DNA of 64,000 bases from NCBI GenBank assembly GCA_030549495.1, contig JAUIRK010000896.1, positions 372,001-436,000 of the forward strand. Reading direction: 5' to 3'. Below, piece after piece: positions 10,720 through 23,724 of this stretch. Position 1 is the stretch's first letter, and every line of letters starts with the position of its first letter. Made by a program: the position numbers and the translations under genes. A model generated the notes under the pieces. It was given only the letters and a program-made list of their open reading frames with translations. It was not told where the DNA came from and ran no database searches. This DNA comes from Nectonema munidae. Taxonomy: Eukaryota > Nematomorpha > Nectonematoida > Nectonematidae.

Positions 10720-13700
10720 GTATTACTATTTTTGAATTTTTCAATTTTGTAAAGGTTTTTTACATTTAATTTTTTTGCAATCTGCTTCATCTCTATTCTT
10801 TATGAGAAAAATAGCTGTCATTCTGAATTTTTTCAAAACGATGCAATTAGCTTCTACAATACCCAAACTTGTTTAAAACTGATTTGATATCATACATATA
10901 TTTATTTGTTTACATGTGATTTTAAGCTGTTTTGGCTTTCATTCATATGTTCATCATCATTCGAAACAAAATTTTTATTATTATTTAATTTCACTAAATA
11001 GTATATTCAACTTTTATATAGAGTATCAAATTTATTACAAAAAATTTTTCTCTAAAACAAACAACCCCTCAATTAATTTCAAATTATAAAACAAAAACGC
11101 ATGTAAAATTATTTTCAAAAATTCGAAAATAAAAGTTCCCCTTATCGACATTAATTTATCACTAGACCTATTTCTATTTGTATAAAAATTCAATATTAAA
11201 AAGTAAGTAAACAAAATTTAATTTAAGTTAATTTTATTTTTCAACTGGAAAACTAAATTTAATACAGGATAATAATTATAAAAATATCAAATTCAAGAAA
11301 TAAAGGATTTTTTTCGATGATACTCAACAATTTGCTAAAGTAATTGTCTTTCTTCGCCATTTTTTGTTAATAATTTCTAGTCTTCTACAAGTTTTTATGA
11401 TCGTTCTGGAGCATCATTCTTTCACTTTAAAGATAATTTATGCTTTTTAAAATTCAAAGCCAATAGAAATGTGAAGTTTTAAGCAACGAATAAACATGAT
11501 TTTGAAATGATACTGACTAATAAAGTAAACAAATATTTAATTAAATAGAACAGTAAACCAACTATCTAATCAAACTAGCTAAGAAACCGACAAAGTAATT
11601 TTATTTGTTCTAAATATATTGACTAATTAAATCCCCAATTAACCAAGTATCAAACGAAACATGCAAATTATTCATATTATGAATTGTTTATAAATCTGAT
11701 TTAATTTATAATAGTAACAATAGTAAATAATTTGTAATAGTTTAGAGCAATGGTTCCCAAATGGGGGTCCATGGAAGAATTTCAAGGGGTCCATGGAAAT
11801 TCTACTTCAAACTACTTATGCTTAATCTCCTTTAATATACTTCTTTTTTCCAAATCAATATAAATATATATTCAGAGCTTTTTTAAATAAATATTTTCTT
11901 CCCTTTTTTAAAGTTTCATATTTTGAATGTTTATGTATGCTTTTTATTAGTTACAATATTTTTGAAAAATTTATATTTTAATTGGAAAAAAATTTTATTC
12001 ACATTTTATGTCAGGCTTTACGATTTCTCTGATTTCATATGAATAAGCATACGATTTAATAAGATGACTACAATAATTTTTGCATAAAAATCTTTGATTA
12101 AATTTTTTGGCTCAAACTATTCAGTTGTAGGGGTCCACAGGTAAAAAAGTGACTGAAAAAGGGGGAACGGGATAAAAAAGGTTGGGAACCACTGGTTTAG
12201 AGAGTCAAGTAACAGCGCTTTATAACAAAGTACATCAGCTTATCTCAGTTTATCTCATGGAACCCCTAGCAACACTCTGAGGAACCCCGGGTTCCAAAAT
12301 AGGAACATTGGCCGTAAATGGGTAGCAATGCCCATCTTTGAAATGTGGTAGTAGCATTTTGCAAGCAAGTTAAAAAATATTGCAAGATATTAAAAAAGGA
12401 TTTGATTTGAGTTAATTCCATTGGATTTAACTAAAAAAAAAGGCTAAATTTGAGTAAATAAGATATTTTTTATGTCAAATAGCTAAGATGAAAAATCCAA
12501 ATTAAAATGGAGGATTAAAGCGAATTCAGCTCAAAATGTGTATTCTTGTAAGTTTAACTATAAAAAGCGTGCACTAATAAATTTAAATCATAAATATATT
12601 TTTTATTTTTAAAGATGTTTGTTCATTGAGAATGGATAAAGGACCTTGCAGAGCGTACATAGAGAGATACTTTTTCAACTCAGAAACGCAAAATTGTGAA
12701 AAATTTATATACGGGGGATGTCAAGGCAACGCAAACAATTTTAAAAGAAAGGAACAATGTGAAGAAAGATGTTATGATTCTTTAATTGGTATTACAATTT
12801 TTGAATTATTCAATTTTGCAAAAGTTATTTAGATATGATTTCCTTGTGATCGTTTAAACCTTATTTCTATAGACTTTATACAAAAAATCCATAATTCTAA
12901 ATTATTTAAAAAAAAAGTAAAAATGATTATTTATATTAACCATGCAAACTAGTTGAAAGATGGTTGGATCTTGAAATATATATATTTTTGTTTACAAATA
13001 TATAAAGTCACAAAATTAAACTTAGATAAAACGAGGCTTAATCTCAATAATTAAGTGAATTAATTACAAACTCTCTTTTAGCTAATTAGATGAATAATTA
13101 TCTAAAAAATTAATCACCCTATTAATTTGGGCTGTGCTTCAAAAATTATTTTTGAGCAGCTGTAGCTGAAGTATTTTTTCGAACATCCAAAATATATGAT
13201 AAACATATGAAACATGAATGACTAAAAATCTAAATTATTTATTCCAAAGTAAGCAAAACATGCTGATATACACAAAGATACAAACCAAATTATAAAAATT
13301 CAATTCTTAAAATTATATTACTTTCTAAGTGAGGCTAAAGCATTAGAGCCAGTAAATACATCTTAATAGAAGTTCTTTTCAAATATTCAAACTTTTTATC
13401 ATTCCAATATTTGTCCACTCTAATTTTAATACACTGAAAGCAGGAGAACCAAAAGCATAATGATGTAGTTCACTTAATTTTTACATGTAATATCGTGAGA
13501 AATGACTAAATTTTCCGCAAGTAGATTGTCATTGTAATTTTAACATTTATTCACTTTAAAGAATCAGATATAGATGATAAAACAATCCTTGTAATTGATA
13601 ACTTCTTTCCTTACATTATGAATTGTTTACAAGATTTTCCTTTTTTCTTTTGATAAATATAGTGCAATGTATCTCACTCATTTTTCAAAAAAGAAAATTT

Positions 13701-14018
13701 TGTATTTATTTAACTCTTCCGTTCTGCAGACTGATATTTTTTGTATTTTAAATTATACGTTTATATTTTGGAAATTAACATTTAAAATAATTTTATTTAG
13801 ATAAACCTTGTTTTGAAAAAGTCAAACAATGTGAAGAGGACATTAAAGCTGGTGTACAAGACTTAGAGTGTCCCGAATGTTTAGAAAATGGAGGATTTAA
13901 TCCTGTCCAATGCAGATATGGAGAAGCGCCTGGCTGTTTTTGCGTTGATTCCAACGGAAATCCTATCGAAGGAACATTCACAAGAAATCCTTGGAATAGA
14001 GATGAAAAAATTTGCTAA
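10546..14018 (+). CDS. Kunitz-Kunitz-thyroglobulin-1 protease inhibitor gene (3' part)
   Basis: Three exons with consistent phase-1 junctions: 10546-10719, 12615-12788 and 13801-14018, ending in TAA. Each of the first two encodes one whole Kunitz domain with six cysteines; the last encodes one thyroglobulin type-1 domain. Kunitz domains block serine proteases by inserting the residue after the second Cys (P1) into the enzyme; thyroglobulin type-1 domains often inhibit cysteine proteases. Such combined proteins are secreted. The predicted P1 is Gln in the first domain (IGPCQA) and Arg in the second (KGPCRA), so only the second looks like a trypsin-type inhibitor. No start codon or signal peptide was found, so the 5' end is missing from this model. 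A 447-bp hAT element lies in the first intron shown. Kunitz and thyroglobulin calls are firm; the joining of the three exons is inferred from phase and order. Confidence 0.85.
11748..12194. mobile_element. hAT MITE with exact 8-bp target duplication
   Basis: Starts CAATGGTTCCCAAA and ends GGTTGGGAACCACTG, imperfect terminal inverted repeats. It is bordered on both sides by GTTTAGAG (11740-11747 and 12195-12202), an exact 8-bp target duplication. There is no coding capacity. It lies in the intron between the Kunitz exons. Confidence 0.92.
12291..12323. repeat. truncated piggyBac-type MITE right end
   Basis: These 33 bases (GTTCCAAAATAGG then ACATTGGCCGTAAATGGG) match the right end of the TTAA-bordered MITE at 50961-51091 with one mismatch, but here no TTAA follows and no left end is seen. 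Confidence 0.6.
12615..12788 (+). CDS. Kunitz domain exon 2
   Basis: Same length (174 bp) and same phases as the first Kunitz exon, and the donor context is nearly identical (ATTG|GTATTAC). All six cysteines are present: DVCSLRM, KGPCRA (P1 Arg), RYFFNSET, NCEKFIYGGCQGN, EQCEERC. Similarity to the first exon at both DNA and protein level points to exon duplication. P1 Arg predicts inhibition of trypsin-like proteases. Confidence 0.9.
12789..13800 (+). other. intron before the thyroglobulin exon
   Basis: AT-rich sequence ending in a good acceptor (TTTTATTTAG). I see nothing else in it. Confidence 0.6.
13801..14018 (+). CDS. thyroglobulin type-1 domain, terminal exon
   Basis: Phase-1 start after TTTATTTAG; 72 codons to a TAA at 14016-14018. 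It has the family pattern: an early Cys, then GGFNPVQC, GCFCVDSNG and PIEGT, and a final Cys just before the stop. The usual CWCV core is CFCV here, a mild substitution. The extra CPEC pair ahead of the GGF block is not part of the core pattern as I know it. Confidence 0.9.
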
Positions 14019-14064
14019 AGTTTTCTTGATTAATCTTTAAATTTTGTGATTTTTACTGTTTGAA

Positions 14065-14070
14065 AATAAA
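14065..14070 (+). terminator. poly(A) signal of the Kunitz gene
   Basis: AATAAA 47 bases after the stop codon, the usual spacing for a short 3' UTR. Confidence 0.7.
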
Positions 14071-14330
14071 TTTTATTAATTCTCACTTCTATATAATTTT
14101 TTATAACAAAACTTAAAACCTCCGCTTTTTCTAATGAAGTTCTTTTTGCTTCTGATGTAAAAAATAAAATATTTGCTATCAATGGTTATATTTCTGAAAA
14201 AAAGAGTTTTGTTCGGAATACCGCAATGTTCCCCTTTTCTTTAACATTTTTATAAATGATCTACCTTTTATTATTTAAATTTTATTTTTATGAATATTAC
14301 GCAATTTTGGTTTAGCGAAATTCAAATTGA

Positions 14331-15175
14331 AAATCCTAAATGTAAAAAATGAGTCCAGAAATGAAAACAACATGATCGATTTGGTATAAAACATATATTT
14401 TATGTAAAATGTGAAGGAATGATTTTGGAGACAATTTTCAGAAGTAAACCGCAAATTTGATTAACACTTATAGGTATTTTCAAATCCTAAATGTAAAAAA
14501 TGAGTCCAGAAATGAAAACATGATCGATTTGGTATAAAACATATATTTTATGTAAAATGTGAAGGAATGATTTTGGAGACAATTTTCAGAAGTAAACCGC
14601 AAATTTGATTAACACTTATAGGTATTTTCAAATCCTAAATGTAAAAAATGAGTCCAGAAATGAAAACAACATGATCGATTTGGTATAAAACATATATTTT
14701 ATGTAAAATGTGAAGGAATGATTTTGGAGACAATTTTCAGAAGTAAACCGCAAATTTGATTAACACTTATAGGTATTTTCAAATCCTAAATGTAAAAAAT
14801 GAGTCCAGAAATGAAAACCACATGATCGATTTGTTATAAAACATATATTTTATGTAAAATGTGAAGGAATGTTTTTGGAGACAATTTTCAGAAGTAAACC
14901 GCAAATTTGATTAACACTTATAGGTATTTTAAAATCCTAAATGTAAAAAATGAATCCAGAAATGAAAACAACATGATCGATTTGGTATAAAACATATATT
15001 TAATGTAAAATGTGAATCTTTTTGGAGACAATTTTCAGAAGTAAACCGCAAATTTGATTAATACTTATAGGTATTTTCAAATGCTAAATGTAAAAAATGA
15101 GTCCAGAAATGAAAATAGCATGACCGATTTAGCATAAAAACATATATTTTATGTAAAATTTGAAGGTATATTTTA
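14331..15175. repeat. tandem array, about 5.6 copies of a 147-151-bp unit
   Basis: The block AAATCCTAAATGTAAAAAAT recurs at 14331, 14482, 14630, 14781, 14932 and (one change) 15079, giving spacings of 151, 148, 151, 151 and 147. The inner copies are nearly identical; the first and last are more diverged and the last is incomplete. It starts 313 bases after the Kunitz gene stop. Confidence 0.93.
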
Positions 15176-15529
15176 TTAGATATATTTTTGATCAATCAAA
15201 ATTTTGATTGGCATTTTCTAAAAAGTAATGCGTTCCAAACTGTATATAATTATAAATTTTCAGGGTATTATATAATATAGATCCTAAGTTATAAGGTTAA
15301 GTACAGATAATGTCAAAATTTTGCTGAAAAATTTTAATTTTTTATTTTGATTGACAGTTTTGGACATGAAAGTGTCATTCAACTACCATGAAAATGGATT
15401 CAAAAGATGCAGCTAGCGATTTTAGGAAGTCACAAAATTTGAAGGGATATGATTCAGCCAATTTTCTACAATTAATTTTTTAGTGAAGGGGGGGGCGTTT
15501 TACGCCTCCCAGCACTAATAGGGTTAGAT
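15176..15529. other. no gene; short poly-G run
   Basis: AT-rich, with a G9 run at 15487-15495 followed by GCGTTTTACGCC, which looks like part of a repeat end. Nothing else recognised. Confidence 0.4.
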
Positions 15530-15990
15530 ATCAGCAAGGCCCATGCTTGCTTCAAAATATTAGACTAAATATCAACAATTCTCGAGTGAATTACATCGTT
15601 TGACAAAGGCACTGCTTCCATTTTTTTCCTCTGCTCCGAGGCACAAACAATCTATTTCCAGGGCACATGGCTTCACCAATCGTATATGCCATCTTCTGCT
15701 TAGCAATGCAATAAGCAACTTTGTAGGAAGCTTCAAGAGCTTTTGTCTTGGGACAAATCCAAGTTTTATTAAAGTTACAGATTTCTGAAATCGAGACTTC
15801 TTTTCACGAAATTGATCAACACCATCCGATGCGTTTGCAGGATGAACAGAAGTAAAGTGATCTTTCAGATGTGTTGCCTTCATGCTGGCATTTGCAAGAA
15901 ACTTGTCACATAGGAAACACTGTGGCCTTTGTATCCCATCACGTTCACAGGTGAAAGTATAATAAAATCCATTGCTTCAATATGCACACA
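15530..15990 (-). pseudogene. BED zinc-finger hAT transposase N-terminal fragment (ZBED5-like)
   Basis: Reading the minus strand from about 15975: FTCERDGIQRPQCFLCDKF, then a BED-type finger (C-x2-C ... HLKDHFTSVH), then REKKSRFQKS and GFVPRQKLL. The continuation EASYKVAYCIAKQKMAYTIG is in a neighbouring frame, so the coding region has at least one frameshift. This matches the start of ZBED5-like hAT transposases. The catalytic region is absent. Confidence 0.8.
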
Positions 15991-16231
15991 AAAAGTAAGC
16001 AATGTTTATCACAGTGTCTCCTCTTTATAGTATTTTTGTGCAAACACATGTTGATGATCCACTAGATTTTCTTATCTTCTGTCACAGTGATTCTATTTCT
16101 CTTTCTGTCTCCTCTGTTTTTCTCTTCCGCTTTCTCTGCTAAAACTCAATCATTCACTCAGGCTCTCTTCTTTCATTCAAGCCCTCTTCTCTTGTTAAGC
16201 TCTCCTATCTCATTCAGCTATTTTCTCTCCA

Positions 16232-16275
16232 GTGACGTAGCTAGGCTGGGGCATGCGGGGCCGTGCCCACACTCC
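16232..16275. repeat. single hAT-like element end
   Basis: CAGTGACGTAGCTAGG followed by GC-rich sequence looks like the terminal repeat of a hAT-type MITE, but I found no inverse partner in the window. Confidence 0.35.
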
Positions 16276-16856
16276 TATGTATCTCATGGTGCCCTCCATG
16301 CATCTTATGCGATATCAGTTTTTGAAAATTTCTGCAATGAAAGGATCAAGAAAGTATAAATAATGTTGCGCAAGTTTTTTGTTTTTGTTACAATTTTATA
16401 TCAATGAACATTGTTAGACTAGCGCTAAGATTTTTTTTCAACAAAGGTCATTTAATCTTTATCACTACGTTTGTTACATTTTGTAACATTTGAAAACTTT
16501 AATTTTTTTCAAGTCAAGAAATTTTTTTAATAGCTATTTGGGAATGAATATATTGACTAGCTATTCGGTTTAAAAGCAAGAATACTCTATTTGCCTAATA
16601 TTTGAGCAGAGATATTTTTATAATGTTCGATTGTTAAATTTTATAAGTAACACTACATAATAAAAACACTTTTTTTAAGAAAATTTGTTGATTATTATAA
16701 TAAAAATATACCGAAACAAAATGTTTCAGTTGTTAAAAATGTACTTGATCTATTTATGACAGCTGTCAGAATTTTATTTGTAGACAGAAATATTCAAAAA
16801 AACGCAATGATTTTCTTTTCTCGTATAATTTGATTTATGTTAGTTTGGTCCTCGCC

Positions 16857-16990
16857 CCATTATTTTCGTAAGACAGTTCGTCCCATGGACAATTCGCCTC
16901 ATTATTTTCATAAGACATTTTGTTTCATGGACAATTCGCCCCGTTATTTTCACAAGACATTTTGTCTCATGGACAATTCTAAAAAATTAA
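16857..16990. repeat. three tandem copies of a ~46-bp unit
   Basis: The unit CCATTATTTTCGTAAGACA then GTTCGTCCCATGGACAATTCG repeats three times from 16857 with small changes. Related sequence in inverse form (GACAATTTGTC, GGGGCGAAATG) occurs at 17104-17150, so the whole 16.85-17.15 kb may be one small element with repeats at both ends. Confidence 0.75.
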
Positions 16991-17416
16991 GAGATAAAAT
17001 GATTAATTTGAAATAATTTAATAGAGATAAAATAAACAAGAATATAAAATTTTTTAATACTTTTACTCATAATAAGCAAAGATGGATGAAATAAATAGCC
17101 TATGAGACAATTTGTCCGGGGCAAATTGTCTATGGGGCGAAATGTGTCGACAGTTAGTTTAAATAATTATTTAATTATATGGGTTAGCTACTTAAAAGTT
17201 GGCTTTTGCTGCTTATAAAAACTTGAAAATATCAAATAAACTCTAATTCTTTATGTCTCCTATTATTTTGAAATTATTCTGAGAACAGACGGTTCCATTT
17301 TAAAATAGTGAAAATTGCTTTTTTACTTTGTTTCCTTTCTCTCTTATGTTAATTATGTAGCAAATTTTTCAATTTTGAGTAAAAGGTAAGGTGCAGGCGG
17401 GTGTATTTTCATTGGT

Positions 17417-17945
17417 CGCCGGACATTAGGGACAAAAAGACATTAGGGGCATTTTGCTCATCATAACGCTTTGCAGCAAAATAAACACATCATTCATCAA
17501 GCAAGTCAGCATGTGATATAAAAACACAAGATAAGGATATTTAAAACACATGTAACTATAGTGTATACATTAGAGGTATATAGTATATACTCATCATGCA
17601 CGATTGCAGCAACTTATTTCTCAACATGTGGACACTATAAGTTTATTAATGCGAGTGATATCATTAAGGCCTCACTTATTACTTAGTTATTTTTAGTTCA
17701 ACAAAGTTCCTTTGCGTGCAATTTTTTAATAACTTTTTAGCTTGTTATAATGCTGTTTATTGATGGTTTTTATTATTATGAAAAAGGTCTTTTATACTTA
17801 ATTGTATACTTTATCTTTTTATACTTAGTTTTAAATATTCTTATCTTGTGTCTTTATATCACACGCTGACTTGCTTGATGAATGATGTGTTTATTTTTCT
17901 GCAAAGCGTTATGATGAGAAAAATGCCCCTAATGTCCGCATACCA
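17417..17945. mobile_element. MITE with ~130-bp terminal inverted repeats
   Basis: The left arm (from GGACATTAGG at 17421, with GACATTAGGGGCATTTTGC further in) and the right arm (ending GCCCCTAATGTCC near 17938) are inverse copies for about 130 bases, including ACACATCATTCATCAAGCAA and its inverse. The spacer is about 200 bases. There is no coding capacity and the target duplication is not resolved. Confidence 0.85.
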
Positions 17946-18787
17946 TTTTCATTGACAAGGCACTGATGTACCGCTTATGTCAAACTATGAACAGATTCGT
18001 ATCGATGAGGAATCTAATCCAGAGGCTTCCGTGCTGAGTCCATCATCTCAACCAACCTGTCATGCCACCCATAGGGTATGCTGTAGGGGATACGTCAAAT
18101 TAGTTTTCAAAAAACTTGTTATGCTCTAAATTTTTTTAGTTTTTGTTGAAGCTCTATAATTTTTCTGATAGACTTTTTTCCTTAAAAATTATTATAAAAG
18201 GCAAATCATTGCAAAATGTTAAGTTATCTTACTTTTTGTAGATTGTATCAATTTAGCTTTTAAACTATTTTTGAATGATGCTGAGTAAAATGAAATAATG
18301 CGATCTTAATTTTTTGTTTGCACAATTATAACTTCGTTTTATACCCTTGCCCCTGAAGCAATCACATTTTTTCATATAAACATCGCAGGGTGTCTAGTAG
18401 ATTCTTTGCCTTTAGACTACATTGACTCATAAAACTATCCAACCTTCAGTTATTTGTTCTCTATGAATCAAATATCCTTTCATCAATTCCTGTAATGTGC
18501 CTGGTAGACTACTTCATTTTTCAAATGAAAAGCCTATTCCACCCCCTAACAATTTTGGAATTTTTAAACTAGTGATATTCGATATGCAAATTTAATTAAA
18601 ATATTTTCGCTGGAAGTATAGTATTTAAATTGACTAATTTTGTAAAAAAAAAATATAAAGTAGTATTATAAATTTAAGACTTTAGGTATGCGCTGAATAC
18701 ACTCTATTTTAAAGGATTGCTTGAATATTTGGTCTCCCGTGGTATTTTCAGACCACTAATTTTGAAAATAAGTGAACCTGATTTAAC
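17946..18787. other. no clear gene
   Basis: A short frame at about 17970-18120 (MSNYEQIRIDEESNPEASVL) looks protein-like but I cannot assign it; it may be a fragment of another transposon. The rest is AT-rich. Confidence 0.3.
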
Positions 18788-19177
18788 TTACTTATAATTG
18801 GAGTCCAATCTGTGCATTGTCATTGAATATATGTAGTGAATAAACTCAACATCAAAGAAAAGCTTGAATATTGAAAGAATATCTTTCAAGTTTTTAGCTA
18901 AGCGCTTCGGACCAGGAGGTCTAGAAACTGCACCTCTAATCTTCATACTTTCTCTTTTTCCAAAGCCACTAGTTCTGGGTTCCCAGAAATATTCAGTCGA
19001 ATCAGGAGCAATAAGATTTTGATCATAAAAATCAACATCACTTGAAGTACTCAAGGATGAAGAAGTACAATTTTCTGAATCCGAAAAAGTTGAGGAAGAT
19101 TCAATAACGACATTATGAAAAAAAGAAAATGGTGGGAAAGAGAAAGTGTTCAATGAAATTTGAAAAATATGTACCAA
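18788..19177 (-). pseudogene. piggyBac transposase N-terminal fragment
   Basis: An open frame of 129 codons with a Ser/Asp/Glu-rich leader, then APDSTEYFWEPRTSGFG, RPPGPKRLAKNL and DILSIFKLFFDVEFIHYI. That is the N-terminal layout of piggyBac transposases (leader, W..P block, GP, IF.LFFD.E.I..I). It stops before the catalytic part, so it is a truncated copy. A related N-terminal block occurs on the plus strand at 44.9-45.1 kb. Confidence 0.75.
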
Positions 19178-19450
19178 GCTAGTTGAATGTAATTACAACA
19201 CATTATATATGAGTGATGGCATGTTTAGAAAAAAACGATAGAAATATTGGATGTGTTTTATATTACGTAATATAAACAATCTCTATATCGCAAGATTCAT
19301 CAAAAATACAGTGGGTCGTATTGGAAACTTGACAGAGCGACTTCGTGAGCAAACTCTTCGATGCTTACTAGATACCTAGCTCTCACAGCAATCGCTTTTG
19401 CAATTTTTAGCGAGATGATGATTTTACTTTGTGATTACAATGAAATTTAA

Positions 19451-21110
19451 CCCTTTTTTGCAAGGTTTATTAAATTTAGTTCCCTTTTGCAGGTTCTTTT
19501 TCATCGATTAACTTCAATTAAGTAAAATAAAAACGAGCATTTCGGTTTTTATGATTTTTTTTTCAAAAACCGTTGCGAACGCCGTTGGCTAATAATTGCC
19601 CTTTATATTTGATTTGTGGTATTTTCCGTGGCTAACAAGCGTTAAAGCCTCTCTTGAATGTCACTTTGAAACCTTCCGTCAACCACCCACCCCCTTGTTT
19701 GTCCTTGCATTGCCGACAACGCTCTTTGTTGTTTTCAACGTTAACAATTATGTGATTTTGTCTGTCGAATCTTATATCATCTGACGGGCTTTAGCTGAGG
19801 TCTCCAGGCTTTGCGGGTTGTATTCCAGACTTAATAAATCTCCACTATCAATCTTCGGAGCCAGCTGATCATATGGACTTGATGTTGAAACTTGTGTAAG
19901 CCCAACAATTGACATGCCATGTCAATAATATGGTCATTATAGCCGTCCTTTCTTTCCTCGATAGTTTCGGTCTGAGTTGTTTTGATCTAACATATCTCAA
20001 AACCCTATTTTGTTGTAGGTTGGTTTTGGTTGATTGTTTTTCTGTTTTTCTCGGTGTGGAATTCTTGTGTTTTGGAGGGGTTAATAGTTCAAGTTGGATA
20101 CAGCTATGTAGTTTTGTCTATCCATTGCACAATTTACTTATTTCTAAACCTAAATGAATCCCTCTGCTCTTACCCAATTTTGCGGTTTTCAACGGACAGC
20201 CTTTAGTTCTATTTTTCTTATAGTTGCAGTATACTTGATTCCTATTTCGGACTTTTTTCCACTAAATTTATAGTGCTAAAAAATATCTGAAATATAAGAA
20301 TATACATTTGGCATGAATTCTTTGATTTTTCGCAAAATTCAAACAACGGCCCCATCCAAATCGGATTGATATTTATTTACAGAAACTTTTTCCTTGGTAG
20401 ATATCAAATTGACAACAATATCCATGTTGTATACAATCAGACCATTGCCGATACCCAAACTTATAGGTTTTCCAGGTAAATATTGTTTAGAGGGATGGTT
20501 ACCAAAGTAGGGTATCATAGTTTCATCAACAGAGTGAAACTCAGAAATGGCGCAAAAATCTGAAAATTTCATTGGCAAGATTTAAGATTGGTCTTATCTT
20601 AGAAAACTTGTCATTAATATCAATTTGAGTATTATCCAAAATGGAAATTATTCTTAATTTCTTCAAATCTTTTACGTCGCATGGCATTTGAAACTAAATT
20701 TGGGCAGTCGATAGCCGTTCCCAATATAATCTATATCTTGGAAGAACTACGTAACCTGACAAAATAAGTATGCCATAAACTTGAAAATCTCTTCTTTTGA
20801 AGCATTCAGAGGTAAATTTTTTGGAAAGAACTTATTTGTAAAAGCACAAATATTTTCAACGATATCATTCATCATCATTAAAGGTTCAACGGAGTATTCA
20901 AATTCTGCACGGTAGGGTGCACTAAATCTCAAGCCTTATATTAGAACCAGTACTCCATACCTTTTACACCCAGTTCTCCATCGTTTCAGATTGAATTATT
21001 TCGCTTGTGCAGATAAGTTTGACGACAAATGATTAATATCACAACTTTCTTCATCGCAGAATCTTCACAGATAAACCGGGTTGTTGGAGGTTGATGAAAA
21101 CTCAGGCTAA
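19451..21110 (-). mobile_element. piggyBac element, decayed, left end at TTAA
   Basis: A left end CCCTTTTTTGCAAGG follows TTAA at 19447-19450. On the minus strand, in changing frames, the order fits a whole transposase: N-terminus around 21060-20750 (FCDEESCDINHLSSNLSAQA, VEPLMMMNDIVENICAFTNK), the first catalytic Asp block at 20578-20339 (VDETMIPYFGNHPSKQYLPG, KPISLGI), the RTKGCPLKTAKLGKSRG motif near 20200, and a Cys-rich tail near 19700 (RCRQCKD). There are several breaks. The 5' end runs towards the A/C tract at 21160; a TTAA-bordered CCAGGG at 23710 is a possible but unproven right end. Confidence 0.75.
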
Positions 21111-21159
21111 CGCTGAACCTTCAAGAACTTCAAAACTCAGCTAAAGTTTTCTCCTAATT

Positions 21160-22592
<1,433 letters not shown>

Positions 22593-22601
22593 TCTCCCCA
22601 T

Positions 22602-23385
22602 AAATTAATTCCCCCCTTAAATTTCTCATCCTCTCTACCCTCTTGGGCTAAAGTCGTATGAATTTAAAGCTTTACATTTATTGACTCTTGATCAGAAGCA
22701 GAGTTAAAATTCACTGGTTGAGATCTTTCCGTAATAGTTCTACTGAAAAAAATGAAAAGTTGTGAATAGTTATTAGTATCATGACAATCTAAAATTCAAT
22801 AATATTATGCTTCTTCATAAGGAGAAGTTAAATTGAGAGTGTATAAAACTTTGATGATAATGATTCAGCAAGATTTAAGGTCAAGTCAGTAAAATATTCG
22901 ATGATCGTATATGTGTATTTTATTTACAATTATATAGAATGCTGCTGTAAGAAGAAATTTGAATTTTCCACATGATGGATAAAGAAAAAATAGTATATGC
23001 GTTCATTCATCATAGTTATTTTCAAAATATAAAGACATAATATATGGAATAAAAGTTATATGAATATGCTTTGGTTGGTTAACGACGAAATGTTTTACTG
23101 ATTTTTTTACTTATCAATCCTTTCATGATCTTCATGATCCACACTTTAATTTCATCTCTTCTGTCAAAATGGCTGAATCAGTCGCTATTGTTTATAGTAG
23201 ATTTGGAGTTGAATCAACTGCAATTCTAAATTTATTTTCATTCAAATATAGATCCTTTCAATTAGCATAATTAAATAATTTAAAGATTAATGATTAAAAT
23301 TCACGTTCCATCTTTGAAGAGTACTTCTGTTTTGCGTAAATTTAAAAAAAGTATCTAAGTCAGCTTCAGTTTTAGTTTTTTGTCA
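22602..23385. other. AT-rich stretch, nothing recognised
   Basis: No open frame with motifs and no repeat ends. Confidence 0.4.
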
Positions 23386-23450
23386 TGTTGCGAAAACGCA
23401 ACGTTAGACCGAAATAATTTAGAAAATCTATGTTGCGTTTTCGCAACGTA
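23386..23450. repeat. paired palindromes GTTGCG-N4-CGCAAC
   Basis: GTTGCGAAAACGCAAC and, about 46 bases on, GTTGCGTTTTCGCAAC. Each is a perfect 6-bp stem with a 4-base loop, and they are also inverse copies of each other. They stand out as CG-containing islands in AT-rich DNA; possibly a transposon subterminal site. Confidence 0.6.
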
Positions 23451-23724
23451 AGACATTATCGAGTTAATATTAAGTAGTAATTGCAATATACTCAAATATT
23501 CTATAAAGTGATCAAAACAGTTTCAAATACAAAATTTATAACTTTGAAGAAGTTTGTTATGAGCTTTCATTAATATACCATAGCATATCTCTTGTTTTTA
23601 TTTTTTTAGATGGCGTTAAACACATAAAAAATGGATATCTCTTTTTTGAATATAAAGGAATCTCCATTGAATGTATAGCGAAAAAAAATACTGAGTCCGT
23701 CAAGCCAGGGTTAATAACTCTATA

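Larger units (their letters stand above)
10720..12614 (+). other. intron between the two Kunitz exons
   Basis: AT-rich. It contains the 447-bp hAT element at 11748-12194 and a short piece of a piggyBac-type MITE right end (12291-12323). No further Kunitz exon was found in it. Confidence 0.7.

Noticed and set aside
14331-15175. CRISPR-like repeat array
   Set aside because: Direct head-to-tail tandem copies of 147-151 bp without unique spacers, in eukaryotic DNA.
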